Source: Acanthosepion pharaonis (lineage: Eukaryota > Mollusca > Cephalopoda > Sepiida > Sepiidae). From it: DNA of 64,000 nucleotides. The notes under the pieces were generated by a model. It saw only the letters and a list, made by a program, of their open reading frames with translations. It was not told the DNA's origin and did not search any database. A program made the position numbers and the translations under genes. The stretch is taken from assembly GCA_903632075.3 (NCBI GenBank), contig CAHIKZ030001813.1, positions 4,724,501-4,788,500 of the forward strand. Reading direction: 5' to 3'. This document shows, in pieces, positions 33,070 through 44,506 of this stretch. Positions within the stretch are counted from its first letter, which is position 1. Every line of letters begins with the position of its first letter.

Positions 33070-33770
33070 GATCAGTGACTAAAATTGATCAAAATGGCTA
33101 TCAGTAAAGGACTAAACATTAATTTCAAAAACATAGAATTCATGGTTGTCAACAAAAGGGACAACCTAACATGCAAATTACAAATTGGGTATACCAAAAT
33201 CAAACAAATATATGAATTTAAATATCTCGGAAGTGCTGTAAAAGAGGACGGAAACTGAAACCTGAAAGTGTATTGGGTTGTTAGATGCTATCCAAATGCT
33301 AAGCAAATTATTAAGAAACAAGTCATTTTCGTTAGAAACAAAGAAAAGAGTCCTTAACTGTTATGTAATATGTGTCCGCCTATCTGGCATCGAATGGTGA
33401 ACAATTTCCTCACAGATGAAGAAGAGACTTGAAGCAACAAAAATGTGGATCTACAGAATGATGCTGAGAATACCATGAACCGAACATGAGAGCAACGATG
33501 AAGTTTTAGAGAAAATGAAAACAAAACGAATATTTATACTTGACATCAGAAAGAAAAAGTTAAAATTTCTAGGACAGGTAATGAGAGCTTGGAGAATTTA
33601 CCACTCACAGGACAGATTGAAAACAAGATGGACAGAGGAAAAACACATAACTTACCTAGCGATCTTGAATAAATGAATACAGAACAGGGTTTAGGAGAAA
33701 TAATTTATTAAGTGCTACAAAGGACAGAAGATTGTAGAGAATATGCTAAAAATACATCAGTCAACAATTA
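33070..33770 (+). pseudogene. RTE-like LINE (family A), RT thumb to C-terminus, decayed
   Basis: Translation with breaks gives GLNINFKNIEFMVVNKRDN, IKQIYEFKYLGSAVKEDGN, then a LNCYVI..LLSGIEW-like block, WIYRMMLRIPWTEHES-like text and the C-terminal GLENL and WRAYAK blocks. These follow the YADD motif in family A, so the catalytic part is missing here. Confidence 0.75.
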
Positions 33771-34267
33771 GCTGTGAATCTTAGATCCCCTAAAAATGTA
33801 AGATATTCGTTCAAGAATCCGGTGGTGGAATTACCATATAAATCTTGAAGTCGTAAACCGCGCTAGCCCCGTAAGTATTGCATCTGTTATTTTCAAGGTC
33901 CAGTTCCAGGGAATTTGGGCATAGTGTCTTCATCGGCAAGCACCGCCGTATGGATAGTTGGCAGTGTAAATCATTCCCATTAAAACCAATTTTCCGTGGT
34001 GTAAGATCAATGAAATTAGCTGGAGGAACAACGCGTTCAAACATTGAAAAACGTAATAGAGAAAGCAAAATGGTAAAAGAAAACACTTCATGCAGAATTT
34101 CTTAGGCAGTTATAAAAAACAGTCGATGAGCTGTTATCGACATGGCTACGCAGATAATGCTTAAAAAGCGAAACTGAATTTAGCATTGCATTCCAATACC
34201 TCAGTATCAATTAAAGAAATAAATCAGCCAGCATGAAACTACAAATGTGGCTTTTGTGAAGAGATAT

Positions 34268-34402
34268 GTGGATTTTCTAGGCCTAGCTTAGAGGTGGCAA
34301 AAAGCCGAAAGAATAGGGCGCTCAGTAAAGATCGAACTCACTACTCGTAAATTGGTAAAGCAAGACAAGCTTGCTAACCATTATACCACGTTGGATGTCC
34401 TT
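34268..34402 (-). mobile_element. Short tRNA-derived SINE, monomer, 16-bp target duplication
   Basis: It is flanked by ttttgtgaagagatat (34252-34267) and the same sequence with one substitution (34403-34418). The minus strand has box A GTGGTATAATGGTTAGC and a T-arm GAGTTCGATCTTTACTGAG, and ends TAGGCCTAGAAAATC. It is the same family as 22325-22871 but older. Confidence 0.9.
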
Positions 34403-34439
34403 TTTTGTGACGAGATATTATTGTAAACGCACGAATCTA

Positions 34440-34905
34440 GCAGATTGATCCTGATCTGTCATCCCGTCTGCAGTCGCTTTCTCACAGACATGCTGTGGCT
34501 TCTCTCTGTCTTTTCTACAAGTATTTTCATGACAATTGCTTCGACAAACTACTTTCACTGGTTTCCAAACTGCATCAATTTAAGCGAGCTACTAGATTGG
34601 CATCTCGGTCCCACCCTTTCACTGTCGAAACGGCTAAATGTAGTCATATCTTCTACTCCAACAGGTTTTTATCTCGCACCTCCCGACAGTGGAATTCCCT
34701 TCCTATCACTTGCCTTCCAGATAGCTATCATCTTCAAATATTCAAATGTAATGTCAATTGGCATCTTCAGATGCCTTGACCTTGATCCCTGTACTTCTCT
34801 TTATCCTTTTCCCAAACACTCCTCTTTACTCTTACTCTCACTTTTTGTAACCGCTTGCGTGCTAGTCGCACTTCCTCTTTGCTTGGGATGATTTGCTTAA
34901 AAAGA
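34440..34905 (+). pseudogene. LINE family B, C-terminal end
   Basis: In two frames it reads SRLQSLSHRHAVASLCLFYK, YFHDNCFDKLLSLVSKLHQF, RSHPFTVETAKCSHIFYSNR, FLSRTSRQWNSLPITCLPD and LQIFKCNVNWHLQMP. The 3' UTR ends CTTTGCTTGGGATGATTTGC. It is among the better preserved copies, with one frame open from 34495 to 34779, but 5'-truncated. Confidence 0.85.
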
Positions 34906-34909
34906 AGCT

Positions 34910-35755
34910 GATTGATGAGGAATATCCAAACAGATACGTCAATATCAGGACAGTTATACGCACAGAATTACGTAAATGATGTAAACAAATTTTGCAGTGT
35001 AAGCGCAAAGCAGGAACTGTCCGAGTAAATAAAATGGTAACATTATTCCGTAATTTTAAGATTAAAATTGACTAACGCTTCTAAGTAAGAAGAATGAAAA
35101 ATAAAGATATAAGAAAAAAAAAAAACTTCTATGCATCTTAGATGGACCACAGGATTAAAAAAAAATAATTTACAGAGCTCACCTCAGTAGCTGAGAAAAA
35201 CAGATATTTTCTGTTTTTCTCAGCTACTGTTAAACGTAGTACCTATAATGCCCGTTCTAATCAGAAATGTGTAAGAAATTCAAGAATCGAAATGTTTTTT
35301 TACCAGTCTTTACCCGATACAAGGCTCAAGTGCCACTTAAGGCAGAATTTATTAAATAAGATTTGTGATAGGAACTTAAGCGGTGGGAATCGGAAATGAA
35401 AAATAAGAAATGAAAATGAAAATTATATTGTTAAGAAATATAGATAACGATTGGCCCTAAATTCGAAAGGGTTAATACTTTAGCATCCATGGGGTAAAAG
35501 CTGCCTGAGCGGAACTACTATAGTATACGGGGGGATTCAAATCTGTGGCCGTAGCAATATGAGAGCTGTAAATGTGGCACTAAGGTATGGAGCTCTTTAG
35601 CATATTTGTTATAGACGTAGTGGAAATTAAAAATTTGGGGATTCATTTGAGCTCATATTGAACCAGCTTACAGGTATGTCAATTTAAACGAGCAAGAATT
35701 TTAGAATTTGCTGTCAATAAGCATCTAATAAAATCACTAGATATCTGGTTTGAAC
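34910..35755. other. No gene seen, apart from a 20-bp-arm palindrome
   Basis: The only structure found is the palindrome at 35185-35229. The remainder is AT-rich with no recognised element. Confidence 0.5.
35185..35229. repeat. Perfect palindrome, 20-bp arms, 5-nt loop
   Basis: The left arm 35185-35204 (CAGTAGCTGAGAAAAACAGA) and right arm 35210-35229 are exact reverse complements around TATTT. No U-run or gene context suggests a terminator. Confidence 0.95.
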
Positions 35756-35757
35756 AT

Positions 35758-35760
35758 GCA

Positions 35761-35795
<35 letters not shown>

Positions 35796-35814
35796 TAATA
35801 AGAATAATAATAAA
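35758..35814. repeat. (AAT)n microsatellite
   Basis: A run of AAT repeats with two interruptions, just upstream of the LINE fragment. Confidence 0.95.
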
Positions 35815-35835
35815 TTACCAAACATAGATCCTGAA

Positions 35836-36440
35836 AAATTGTGTTAGCCCCAAATGCAGATTCTGTGATAAATATCCAGAAACAATTGATGATCTTGTGT
35901 CAGGTTGCATGGCATTGGCAGCCACTGAATATAAAACCGAGCATGACAGTGTGGACCAATATCGGCATTGGAAGATATGCAATTTTTACGGAAAGGAAAA
36001 TACAAGATACTGGCATAAAAATTACCCAGGCCCGGTTACGGAAATAGGACCTGTAACAAATTTATGGTACTACTATACACACAGAAGGAACAATTAAAGT
36101 TAAACGCCCAGACATTGTGATCAGAGACCACAAAAACGGAATATGCTTTCTTATTGACATGGAAATCCTTGAAGATTTTAATGTATCTTTGACGATTTTC
36201 AAAAGATTATCAAAATACAAGGATCTTGAAATGGAAATCTCAAAAATGTGGCATACGAGGATATCAATAATGCCGTTTGTAGTTGGAGCCCTGGGATTGA
36301 TTGGAAAAGGTCCCGATTAAGTTATTGAAGGTATTCCTGGTAGCCCAGACCTTAAATAAATACAAAGGAAAATGTCATGATGCCATTTCTGACCTTAGCT
36401 CTCTGGTTGGGACCCAGAAGAAAATTTTTATATAACTGAA
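35836..36440 (+). pseudogene. LINE with restriction-like endonuclease, C-terminal domain
   Basis: With two frameshifts the plus strand reads CRFCDKYPETIDDLVSGC (half of a cysteine/histidine finger), then HWKICNFYGKENTRYWHKNY, RPDIVIRDHKNGICFLIDME (the PD...LID endonuclease core), FKRLSKYKDLEMEISKMW, IMPFVVGALGLIGKG and a GIPGSPD tail. This order is that of the C-terminus of R2/NeSL-type LINEs. The endonuclease aspartates are still visible. An AAT tail follows at 36450-36475. Confidence 0.75.
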
Positions 36441-36449
36441 ATCCGAGGA

Positions 36450-36475
36450 AATAATAATAATAATAATAATAATAG
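36450..36475. repeat. (AAT)n tail
   Basis: A short AAT run at the 3' side of the endonuclease-type LINE, probably its tail. Confidence 0.8.
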
Positions 36476-36479
36476 CAGC

Positions 36480-37840
36480 ATCATATCATATAGTCTCCTG
36501 CAAAATGTTTATATTCTCATCATAAAGCTTTGCTTACAAAATCTGCTCATCTAGTATCTAAGAAATTTTTGATAAAAAAAAAACACACACACACACACAC
36601 ATGATAATGGCACCTCCAGATACGACACCTTGTTCCACAGTGACGTGGAAATATGCAAAAAGGAACGCTCTGTACAAATCAGGAGATGTTTCAAAGTTAA
36701 CAAAGCCGGTTTTCTTTTTTGCTGCTTCTGATGTGCACACGACTCATTCAAAGAGTTTTAATCTCATGGAGCATCCTCACAAATGATTATTATTTGTGTG
36801 GCTTGTATAAAATATGCTAGAAAAAACACAACAAAAACAGGCTTGTTCATATGTAAATAATAGATAAAAGATAACACTACACTATTCTACTGACTCTCTA
36901 CAGATAATATTATCTGAAATCTTATTCTTAGTGCGTGAAATTGTATTATGTGTAAGGCACATATGTCTGTTTTGTGTCACTGCTATTTTTAAATTCCCTT
37001 ATTACTTATTTTTACTGCTATAACAAACAGCTACTGCTTCTTCTAAAAGACAAATACTTTTTCCTGTTTATATTTCAACGGTGCTACAGGTAACTGAGGT
37101 GACAACACAAGTCAAATAAGAGTCGCAGTTTGAAGAAAACTGTCTGGTTGCCAACATATCGTTACATATTTCCATTAGCAATTAATAAATAAATATAATT
37201 TTTCGTAGAGAGAGCAAGCGGAAATTAAATAAATGCTTCAACGATTCTCTTGAGTGATTTCGTGCGGTAAACATTTGTCTGAAATTATCGAGTTTTAACA
37301 CCATTAACATCTGGCGGATTTCGTGTGAGATCAAGTGACAGCAAATATCCCCAGTACTCTAGATTTTTTTTTCAGTATTTGTACTGATTTTAGCAATGCT
37401 TTTGTTTGGAGCATTTCTATTCTTTTTCAGGGTTCTCTTACATTATTGCCTGTTGAATCAAATTTCTGCTCCATGTAGCCATCTTCACAGGATTTACCTT
37501 CATTGTACTTTTAAAAAAAAAGAGGGTTCAATACTTGATGTTTTTCAAAAGGGCTGCCGAGAGAAAGGAACAATTTTCGGCAACAACCATATTTAGGCAT
37601 CTGTTTTTTTTTCAGCAACAACCATTTTTAGGCATCTGGGGGTTAGATTTTTTTTTCTTATGCCAAACCTAACAACGTTAATACGCAGATTTCTAATTCA
37701 TCCGAAGGTATCTTGTAAGGCTCTTCGACACTGTCCTGATGCCATCGATAATCATAGCTACACGACATTTCATTATTTTTCTGGTTTTTGGTAAAGTTCA
37801 GATATTAGTCGTCCTTCTCACTTGCTTTCAGTTTCAAGAT
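36480..37840. other. No gene seen; short CA repeat
   Basis: A CA run lies at 36582-36602. Frames near 36558-36786 and 37396-37596 have no recognisable motif. A 25-bp direct repeat (CAACAACCAT-TTTTAGGCATCTG) occurs at 37580-37640. Confidence 0.5.
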
Positions 37841-37841
37841 A

Positions 37842-38230
37842 GACTTACGGTCACATCACGTTGAAACATTGATTTCTGTACGATTACCAAAGTTAAGCAA
37901 CATCGAGCCTGGTCATTATTGGAGACCACTTGGAAATACGAATTACTGGAAATGCGGTTAGTGTAATAGATAATGATTCGGAATTGTTAATCGGGGGGTT
38001 GAGTTCCAATTCCAGTTGGGTTCGTTATATTCACTTACGTGCAAATACCGTTGGGAAAGGTATGAATTCACCTCTTCTTCCCCACAAGCTATGGGTTAAT
38101 TATTAAAGCTTCTACTAAATCATTATCTCCCTCCCCACAAAAATTGTTGATATCTAAAAATATTTTCTGGCGTTAAATAACCTGAATATGTTTGATAAAC
38201 CGTAGAAAATGAATCAATGAATCAATCAAA
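37842..38230 (+). mobile_element. 5S rRNA/tRNA chimeric SINE, copy b
   Basis: The 5S part (37842-37965) retains CCAAAGTTAAGCAACATCGA and GCCTGGTCATTA. Next come the tRNA-like segment with GAGTTCCAATTCCAG, the central domain GCAAATACCGTTGGGAAAGG and AAGCTATGGGTTAATTA, and CTGGCGTTAAATAACCTG with an ATCAATGAATCAATCAA tail. Confidence 0.87.
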
Positions 38231-38450
38231 TCTTTTCTTAATCGATAACACTGTCAAGAATTTATTGACATATGGGAAATCTGATTTTAAGAGAAACAAG
38301 TTCGGCACCTTTTTCTTTGTTTCTAGGGTCATTTTTCTATGTTGTAATACTTAAAAATTTAATTTTTCATACAATCTCAGAATATTTTCTGGCTTTAAGT
38401 AACCTTTAAAAGGGTGATAAGCCGAAGTAAACGAATTAATCAAATCAACA
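38231..38450 (+). repeat. Sequence shared downstream of two 5S SINEs, plus SINE tail fragment
   Basis: 38231-38350 (TCTTTTCTTAATCGATAAC, TTTTCTTTGTTTCTAGGG, TGTAATACTT) matches 49589-49702, directly 3' of another 5S SINE. 38360-38450 is an extra SINE tail (TTTTCTGGCTTTAAGTAACC). Confidence 0.75.
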
Positions 38451-38459
38451 TTCAAGACT

Positions 38460-39135
38460 ATTGTTTTTATATTCAGAAATTCTCAAAATATGAGAGTTCA
38501 CAATTACTAAAATCTCGTTTCCTGATTTGGACGGGCGAATTCCACAAATTTCCGTAGAATTTAGTATTTTTCATTCTTCAAACCATGATTCGAGATCCCG
38601 TATATTAAAATGGCTCGTACGTAGAAGAAAAAAAAATAGAAAAAAATTGTGAAATTGCATGTTGTTCACCGTTCCCAGTTATTTTTAACCATGGTAGAGT
38701 TGCTATCCCCACGTATAACCGGTTTGGGGCTGAACGTTCGTTTTTCATCTAGAATTGTTACCATCCTAGACTAGATACCCCAGTCTGTCTTTGTATTTAA
38801 CCTAAGAGTTGAGAAAAACAAAGATTGATCCCCAAATATGTTTGTGTGAGAATGTACCTGCTCCGCCAATCCCACTTTTCGCTACACCTTGTGCACTTTC
38901 ATACATTCTCACTTAGTCATATCTATTTATGTACTTTTATAATCCAATTGAAATATTTGTTTATTATATCACTGACAGTTTCCTATATTGTCTCTTTTCA
39001 GTTTCAACCATTTTCAGTGGTAATATAATTCTAATATATACGTATACTCAGCTGCTATGAATAATGATTACATTTCTCTTCTCAAATTTCGTTTGTCAAG
39101 AGGACCGAAAATGAAGCACTGAAATACAAAGGTGT
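38460..39135. other. No gene seen
   Basis: AT-rich; no recognised element. Confidence 0.5.
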
Positions 39136-39139
39136 ACTG

Positions 39140-40407
39140 AGATAGCGAAAGTTACCTTCCAAAAGCTAAGCATAGTATTAAGAAACATGGAAATTACGTT
39201 GGAAACAAAGAAAGGAGTACTGAACTGTTATATAATGTCGGTCCTCGTATATGGCAGTGGATGTTGGACAATCTCCTCACAGATGAATAGTAGACTTGTG
39301 ACAACAGAGATGTGGTTCTACAGAATGATATATTTTTTTTAAGCGTTTCACTCCAAGCCAGGCGGGAAGCCACTAGGACGCAAGGGGTTACAGCAAGATC
39401 AGATAGGAGTGATAGAAGAAAGGATGAGGAGAAGGGTAGTGGATAGATCAGGGCAACTGGAGATGTCGATTGACATTACATTTGAATAGCTGCAGATTAT
39501 AGCTCTCAGGGAAACTGGAATAGGGAAGAGGTGCTAGACATGAAGCTATTGGAGTAGAAGATACATTTAGGAGTTTCGACAGTGAAGGGGTGAGAGCGGG
39601 ATGCCAGCCTCGTAGGGTGCTTGAACTCATGAAGTCTGGGAACCAGCAAATGCAGCTCCTCGGAGCAATTGTCATGAAAGTATTTGTAAAACAGACAGAG
39701 AGAGGCGACGGCGCTTCTGTGAGAGAGCGACTGTAGACGATATGCCAGAGCAGGGCCAATTATATTGTATATCCGCCTCTGGAGCCTATCAAGAACCCCG
39801 AGGCAAACTGAAGGGGCTCCAGACCATATATGGCAGCAATACTCCATGCAAGGACGAATTGTTGATTTGTAGATCTGGAGGATCGATTCCGGGGAGAAAA
39901 AATTCCTGGCGTGGCACAGGGAGCCAACTTTCCTTGCGGTGGACGAAGTAATTGACTCAATGTATTTGTTCCATCTCGGGTCAGCCGTCAACGAGAGACC
40001 GAGCAGCTGCAGAGAGTTGATTTCGAGAAGTTGAGCGTCAGACATTCTAATGGAGGGCAGGGAATGATCTCTATGGGGATTAATAGAGAGTAGTTATTGT
40101 GAGCAAACGACGAAGTTTTATTAAAAGACAACTTATATATAAGTCAGAAACAGATCGCCGACTTTTCTAGGGATCATAATGAGAAAAGTGGGCTTAGAAA
40201 ATTTGACAATCACATGACATAAAAAAAGGATAGAGGAAAGCAGTGAATAACCTACCTAACGAGCTTGTTTGAATGGTTGGCATAACAGGGACTAGGGAAG
40301 ATAGTAAAAAGACTGTTTTTAATAGATTTCTATTTTTAATAGATTCAAAGAACAGATAATTGTGGAGAGTCATGACCGCTTACGTTCTGAAGGGACACGG
40401 TACATAG
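39140..40407 (+). pseudogene. RTE-like LINE (family A), split by a LINE B insertion
   Basis: 39140-39329 encodes an ...LSIVLRNMEITLETKKGVLN, YGSGCWTISSQMN and EMWFYRMI run. After the minus-strand LINE at 39330-40095 it resumes at 40096 with a NDEVLLKDN-like block and the GLENLTIT..GK and WRVMTAYVLKGHGT endings. It finishes in a GAA-rich tail at 40408. Confidence 0.8.
39330..40095 (-). pseudogene. LINE family B, best-preserved copy
   Basis: The minus strand is open for 179 codons (39506-40045). Blocks in order: LLGLSLTADPRWNKYIESI, RKVGSLCHARNFFSPESILQ, IYKSTIRPCMEYCCHIWSGAP, LQRRIYNIIGPALAYRLQ, VASLCLFYKYFHDNCSEELH, and RSHPFTVETPKCIFYSNSF. The 3' end is shifted to a second frame ending FKCNVNRHLQLP, and the UTR ends GGAGTGAAACGCTTAAAAAA. 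This is the region C-terminal to the RT palm and thumb. The copy is 5'-truncated, as expected for target-primed insertion, and lies antisense inside an RTE-like LINE. Confidence 0.9.
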
Positions 40408-40440
40408 TAGAAGAAGAAGAAAAGAAAAGAAGAAGAAGAA

Positions 40441-40479
<39 letters not shown>

Positions 40480-40541
40480 GAAGAAGAAGAAGAAGAAGAA
40501 AAGGGATAATAATAATAATAATAATAATAATAAGAAAAGGG

Positions 40542-40609
<68 letters not shown>

Positions 40610-40973
40610 AAGATGTGGAGGAGGAGGCGAAGGAAGAAAAAAGAAAAAGAAGAGTAAAATGAAGAAGAGGAGAAAGAAGAATTAGAAGAAGAGGAGGAGG
40701 AGGAGAAGAAGGAAGAAAAAAGATGAAGAAGAAGAAGAAGAGGAGGAGGAGGAGGAGGAGGAGAAGAAAGAAAAAAGAAAAAGAAGAGGAAAATGAAGAA
40801 GAGGAGAAAGAAGAATAAGAAGAAGATGAGGAGGAGGAGGAGGAGGAGAAGAAGGAAGAAAAAAGATGAAGAAGAAGAGGAGGAGGAGGAGGAGAAGAAA
40901 GAAAAAAGAAAAAGAAGAAGAGGATGAAGAAGAAGAAGAAGGAGAAAAGAAGAAGAAGAAGAAGAAGAAGAAT
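40408..40973 (+). repeat. Purine-rich (GAA/AAT/GGA)n tract, 566 bp
   Basis: Blocks of GAA, AAT and GGA triplets follow one another with almost no C on the plus strand. It starts exactly at the 3' tail of the RTE-like LINE (ACATAGTAGAAGAAGAAG). The minus strand gives a spurious 229-codon Leu/Ser/Phe frame. Confidence 0.95.
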
Positions 40974-40979
40974 GAAATA

Positions 40980-41900
40980 TAGTGTTTATTTCTAATTTTG
41001 GCCTAACGTTTGGGAGATGTTTATAAAATCGCATATTTATTTTCTTATCAGGTTCTCTTCAACTTCTCACTATTATAATATATCTTTCTTTACACTCTCT
41101 TTTGTATTTATTTGAGAGTTGACAGAATATTCAAAGCTGAGATCTTCAAAATTTACCCTTGCTTATGAGGCTATATGTATGTTTCATAACTTTTTTTCCT
41201 TCTTGATCCAAATTTCTTAAGTCTTGTCCAGTTCATAACGTGTCTCCATTATCAACAATCTTCCAATAATATCTTTCCTGTTCTGAGAAATCCCCTTCCC
41301 ATTATTCTGGAATATTCTTTTCAATCATTGCTACTGTTATTCATTTCTATTACCCAAGAGAATAGCAGGCTAGATAATCTTGTTGCTTACCTTCATCTAG
41401 TGTTATCTACTCCGCACTGAGCCTGTTCATATCTCTCTTTATTATTTTATTTCTGTCTTTGTCTTTTCTCTCTGGTGCGTTCTTTACTAATTACGACACG
41501 ACAAACATTCTCTAAATGTTTCACATTGGCACGCGTGCTTACATGGAGAAAAACATCCTTGCGCCTGCGTAAACCCAAATATTCTTCTACTGCTTAACAG
41601 TCAGCCTCACTCACTCTAATTACATCCATACACCAGATTCCAGCCCAGCGCAGCACTGCTAGATTCCTGCTTATAATGTTCCACCGGAACTTGTAACCTC
41701 GCTCCCTGAAAATTCTTTTGGGTATCCTTATTTTTAAGTAGATTGACATTTAGGTTTTGGCTGAGCGTTCTTAGATTTTCTTGACATCAGCACCGTTTTA
41801 ATTTTGGTTGCTATCGAACCTAGCACAGTTCTAGATTACTTTGTTGTAAATTATCGATAAAAGCATTCTCATCAGGATTTAGATTCTTGTTGGATATGTA
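40980..41900. other. No gene seen
   Basis: Moderately AT-rich sequence with no recognised domain or repeat. Confidence 0.5.
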
Positions 41901-41902
41901 AG

Positions 41903-41903
<1 letters not shown>

Positions 41904-41975
<72 letters not shown>

Positions 41976-42019
41976 ACTCAATTCTCTTCTTATCTATCTA
42001 AATATTTCAATCTCTCTTA

Positions 42020-42099
<80 letters not shown>

Positions 42100-42199
42100 A
42101 CAGTCTGTCCATATGCATCTCAATACATTCATATCTATGTAAATATTTATGTCAGTTTATATCTATCTATCTATCTATTTTAATATTTATGTCAGTTTA

Positions 42200-42272
<73 letters not shown>

Positions 42273-42379
42273 GTGTGTGTGTGTTAATATTTATATTCAT
42301 GTCTATCTATCTATCTCACTGACAGTCTGTTCATATGTATCTTATCACTTTTCGTTCTCTGTCCTTTCCTTCTGTTTCA

Positions 42380-42431
<52 letters not shown>

Positions 42432-42531
42432 ACAGTCTGTTCATATGCATCTCAATACATTAATATCTATGTAAATATTTATGTCAGTTTATATCTATCT
42501 ATCTATCTATGTTAATATTTATGTCAGTTTA

Positions 42532-42570
<39 letters not shown>

Positions 42571-42673
42571 GTGTGTGTGTGTGTTAATATTTATGTCTAT
42601 CTATCTATCTCACTGACAGTCTGTTCATATGTATCTTATCACTTTTCGTTCTCTGTCCTTTCCTTCTGTTTCA

Positions 42674-42745
<72 letters not shown>

Positions 42746-42837
42746 AATCACAGTCTGTTCATATGTATCTCAATACATTAATATCTATGTAAATATTTAT
42801 GTCAGTTTATATCTATGTTAATATTTAGGTCAGTTTA

Positions 42838-42890
<53 letters not shown>

Positions 42891-42903
42891 GTTAATATTT
42901 ATG

Positions 42904-42948
<45 letters not shown>
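41904..42948 (+). repeat. CTAT array with about 320-bp higher-order units
   Basis: CTAT runs are interrupted by ordered non-repetitive segments that recur. CACAGTCTGTTCATATG...CTCAATACATTAATATC occurs at about 42099, 42431 and 42749. A GT run followed by GTTAATATTTAT and later TTTTCGTTCTCTGTCC occurs at about 42273 and 42571. All frames are low complexity. Confidence 0.95.
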
Positions 42949-42949
42949 T

Positions 42950-43419
42950 CCAGTTGTTTGCTTTGTTTAATCTATGGTTGTATATATGTGTGTACGTGTG
43001 TGTAAGTGTGTTTGTATGCAGACACTCGTGTCTGTGCATAAGAGCCAGGTAGATAAAATAAAGAGAACATTGAGTACTTATACATTTCTACGTTAGAAGG
43101 ATTTTTTTAAAATATTGGTCTTCTCATTTTAAAATCCTTCGTGATATTTCCAATATTTTTCACCAGGAAAAAAATCGTAGAAACCAAAACAAAACAAAAT
43201 TCTTATTCCTTAACGAATGAAAAAGAGAAAGGTCTATTCGTAAGATTTGTTAACAAATTATTTCATATGTATCATGAAAAGAGAATGAATAACACATTAA
43301 TTATAAATATGTGGGTTATTTAAAAAAGAATTACACTGACAAAATTTAAGAATGTTAAAGATTGGAAAAATTGTTTCTATGATATTTGTCATTGAAAATA
43401 GAAGTTTTCTATATATTTG
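42950..43419. other. No gene seen
   Basis: Short GT-rich stretch near 42978-43015, otherwise AT-rich and unrecognised. Confidence 0.5.
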
Positions 43420-43421
43420 TA

Positions 43422-43970
43422 CAGAGTGAGGCAAAAATGATATACGAAAGCAAATTAGAAATTTAAAACATGGTTAAATTAACCCCTATAGTCGTCTAAC
43501 AAGCAAAGATTTTATACAAAATATATAAATGCTGCGTTATAATTTATAATAAAATTTGTCGTAGCTAGATTTCGATTTCAAATAAAAAGAAATTGGTACG
43601 TCGAATGTACAGGGTGAACCAGAAGTCGGACACCATCGGTATAATTTATTAATTACACATAGACTTTTTATTTACGAGTTATTTAATTGTTACATATGAT
43701 GAACAAAATGTCCTCCTTTTTCAAAACACATTTCAATTCTACACCGACATGATTCATTAACACCTCGGAGAATTTTCTCTGCATTCATATTTAATTCTTT
43801 CTTTAAGTTGCTCAATATTTTTGGGCGCCTCTGATAAGCAACTGATTTCGAATGACCCCCACAGAAAAACAATCCAAGGGTGTGAGGTCTGGTGAGTCCA
43901 GTGGCCACTCAATAAAACCTTTTCGACCTATCTATTTACTCCTATGGTGCGCGACTTTTGCCTCACCCTG
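43422..43970. mobile_element. TA-flanked DNA transposon/MITE with 15-bp inverted ends
   Basis: The left end CAGAGTGAGGCAAAA (43422-43436) and right end TTTTGCCTCACCCTG (43956-43970) are inverted repeats with one mismatch. Both are flanked by TA, the target of Tc1/mariner elements. It contains a second, differently ended transposon fragment at 43608-43925. Confidence 0.75.
43608..43925 (-). pseudogene. Mariner-superfamily transposase, C-terminal end
   Basis: The minus strand reads TGLTRPHTLGLFFCGGH in one frame, where a WPLDSPDLTPLDCF-like block is visible in the neighbouring frame. It then gives an LKKELNMNAEKILRGVNES block and CRCRIEMCFEKGGHFVHHM, the typical RRxxxCIxxxGGHF ending. The element end TACAGGGTGAACCAGAAGTC lies at 43608. 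The DDD/E core and N-terminus are missing. Confidence 0.75.
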
Positions 43971-43979
43971 TATATTTAC

Positions 43980-44505
43980 CAAAGAGAATTTTCAAAAGTC
44001 ATCGTTTTATTTTTTAATCACAATATATTTTATATATTTTGATCATAAAAACCAAGCAGTTCCTTTAGCATTCTTAAGACTATTAGTGATTTTCCACCAG
44101 GCAACAATATAACCTAAAAGACAGGCATTTTCTATTTTTATTGCCTGTAACGTTGATGCTTGTCTCAGCGTCAGATGATACTAAATTATTTGTAGCCGTC
44201 ATATGATGAGAAATTATTTCGAATATCTGAAAAAGATCCTTCAAAATTTAACAATGTTAAGTGAATTTGATGTTTGTGATATAATTATAAATTAATATTT
44301 CGAATTTTATTGTTCTCGAAGTATTTTCAGAGATTCAAAGATTTACTACAGATTTAATAGTAAATAAACATAGATATGCAATTCTGAATACGAAGTAAAT
44401 TTTATGCATCTCATTCTAAAGGTAATGCGCAATCGCAAACTAACTGTTGAATATGCATTTCCATAATACTTATCAAAATATCAATATATTTTGTTATAAA
44501 AAAAT
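43980..44505. other. No gene seen
   Basis: AT-rich, unrecognised. Confidence 0.5.
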
Positions 44506-44506
44506 G

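Noticed and set aside
36558..36786. Overlapping frames on both strands next to a CA repeat
   Set aside because: No recognisable domain, and frames open on both strands suggest chance.
40345..41034. 229-codon Leu/Ser/Phe frame
   Set aside because: It is the minus-strand reading of the purine-rich triplet tract, so not a protein.
42271..42792. Two open frames with repeated ISIYLSIYLS text
   Set aside because: Artefacts of the higher-order CTAT array.
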